From Ruegeria arenilitoris (GTDB lineage Bacteria; Pseudomonadota; Alphaproteobacteria; Rhodobacterales; Rhodobacteraceae): a stretch of DNA of 64,000 nucleotides. Location: the NCBI RefSeq assembly GCF_013032445.1, contig NZ_WQCA01000013.1, positions 32,557 through 96,556 of the forward strand, in the 5' to 3' direction. Under the pieces are notes generated by a model that saw nothing but the letters and a program-made list of their open reading frames with translations, did no database searches and was not told the origin of the DNA. Both the position numbers and the translations under genes were made by a program. Of this stretch, positions 62,946 through 64,000 are shown piece after piece (position 1 is the stretch's first letter; every line of letters starts with the position of its first letter).

Positions 62946-63754
62946 ATGCTGACACATGATCAACTGCATAACTTAAAGAATTTGCGGGTCGAGTGCTATG
63001 ATGACGGGGTCTGGATTGTCCGGTTGAATCGTCCCCACAAGAGAAACGCTTTAGACCTTGCCACGATTGATGAGTTAGTCGACCTTTTCACCAGCGCTCC
63101 ACGTCTTGGAGCCGCGGCCATTGTCTTGACCGGTGAAGGAAACCATTTCTGCGCGGGCCTCGATCTGGTGAACACCACAAAGAAGACCGCAGTCCTGCGG
63201 GTTTCATGCATGTCTGCCTGCGTTGGCACGAGGCGTTCAACAAAATGGAATACGGAGGCGTTCCGATAATCGCCGCCCTGACCGGAGCGGTTGTTGGCGG
63301 CGGGTTGGAGCTGGCAAGCGCAGCGCATATTCGGGTGACGGATGCTTCGACTTACTTCGCATTGCCCGAAGGCCAGCGGGGGCTGTTCACCGGTGGCGGT
63401 GCAACCAATCGTGTGGCGCATCTGATCGGCAAGGCGCGCATGATCGACATGATGCTGACCGGGCGTGTTTACCAAGGGCAGGAAGCGATTGATATCGGTC
63501 TTGCCCAATACAGGGTTGAAGGCTCAAGTTTCGACAAGGCGATGGAGTTGGCTTGTCGTGCCGCCGAAAACCTGCCGCTGACCAACTTCGCCATTTGCTC
63601 GGCGATCAGCCACATGCAGAACATGTCGCCCTTGGATGCTGCCTACGCGGAATCCGTGGTTGCCGGTGTGGTAAAAACTCAACCTGATGCACGCGCCCGA
63701 CTTGAAGCCTTTGGCGGTAAGACCACGGTGCGCATTCGACCAAATTCCGAATGA
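62946..63754 (+). pseudogene. enoyl-CoA hydratase/isomerase (crotonase) with frameshift
   Basis: The first frame, from ATG 62946, reads WIVRLNRPHKRNALDLATID and [13 protein letters not shown] (oxyanion hole), then goes out of frame near 63195. The second frame resumes with [39 protein letters not shown] and [19 protein letters not shown], to 63754. Both glutamates expected for a hydratase are present (GGGLELA and ALPEGQ). Joining the frames requires a -1 shift, meaning one base was lost near 63190-63203, or an assembly error. The rejoined protein of about 269 residues has normal crotonase length. It follows the BCCT gene. Confidence 0.85.
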
Positions 63755-64000
63755 AGCTGGGCGCCAGTTTGGGTCGGTCGGTTCGGGAGCAATTTGGAGT
63801 GAGATTACGCAGGGGTAGTATATTGGAAATTTATTCCTTGGGCTGAGAGATCGGTTGAAGATGAGAGTGGTCGCGCTTGAATTGATCCCGGCAGTTTGTT
63901 TCGAGCTTGATAGTAAAGAAAAAATACGAGCTGCGATGACGGTTTGCGTTTAGGATACGGATATCATTGACGGGTTTCATATTAATTTTGTTTATATCAG
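63755..64000. other. window end, no gene seen
   Basis: The last 246 bp become AT-rich and contain no ORF I can support. No terminator is clear after the crotonase. Confidence 0.4.

Noticed and set aside
63185..63205. Programmed -1 frameshift in the crotonase
   Set aside because: No slippery X-XXY-YYZ heptamer or downstream stem is visible; single-base loss is more likely.
1..64000. tRNA, rRNA, CRISPR, toxin-antitoxin or defence system
   Set aside because: None could be seen by eye on either strand; no regular spacer arrays and no recognisable cloverleaf or toxin families.

Overview
The window looks like an accessory region of a marine alphaproteobacterium, most likely the Roseobacter group (Rhodobacteraceae). 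The reasons are the moderately high GC, a form I aerobic CO dehydrogenase cluster, an SBP56-type methanethiol oxidase next to a BCCT transporter, several OruR-like AraC regulators, and degenerate intergenic repeats. This placement is inference. I saw no tRNA, rRNA, CRISPR array or replication origin.

Layout. 1-6.2 kb: the 3'-truncated GAF part of an AcoR-like regulator, an SDR, a CmcJ/NvfI-type oxygenase divergent from a LysR regulator, a TTC38-like TPR protein and a short tyrosine recombinase. 6.4-13.7 kb: a DUF900 lipoprotein hydrolase and a beta-barrel protein; then an AraC regulator divergent from two tandem DUF1254/DUF1214 proteins, an outer-membrane protein and a PsiE-like gene broken by an amber codon. 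14.6-23.1 kb: a CO dehydrogenase locus with an MHYT-LytTR membrane regulator, coxM-coxS-coxL, coxD-coxE-coxF, an undescribed 36-residue ORF, and a short coxG without a membrane anchor. 23.2-25.2 kb: two dead IS6-family copies abutting a phage terminase fragment.

25.4-33.5 kb: a class III nucleotide cyclase, then a four-gene minus-strand block (secreted amidohydrolase, DUF3299 protein, OprB-like porin, secreted D-aminoacylase-like protein) opposite an AraC regulator. 33.6-42.2 kb: an IS481 fragment, a glycine-zipper protein, an AraC regulator divergent from a small-protein/membrane-protein/HlyD operon, a secreted orphan, and another AraC followed by a hydrolase. 42.8-47.1 kb: a TetR regulator divergent from a hydrolase-SDR-SDR-unknown operon, with two clear operator dyads between them. 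47.3-56 kb: a YtcJ-like amidohydrolase, a KANL3/Tex30 hydrolase, a TPP decarboxylase/synthase, a GNAT, a PlsC-like acyltransferase and a DUF3604 protein.

56-64 kb: another dead IS6 copy, an IS5 remnant, then iclR-mtoX-membrane protein on the minus strand opposite a BCCT transporter and a frameshifted crotonase. This last group suggests methylated-sulfur or quaternary-amine metabolism. The most interesting leads are the cox locus details (a LytTR-like direct repeat before coxM, a coxL-coxD hairpin, and the tiny ORF beside an anchorless CoxG), the 21-bp AraC-type direct repeats at two loci, the double TetR operator, and a roughly 105-bp dispersed repeat that supplies the C-terminus of one protein. 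The number of decayed genes is also notable: all four IS6 copies or fragments whose coding start can be seen, psiE, the terminase, and the crotonase.
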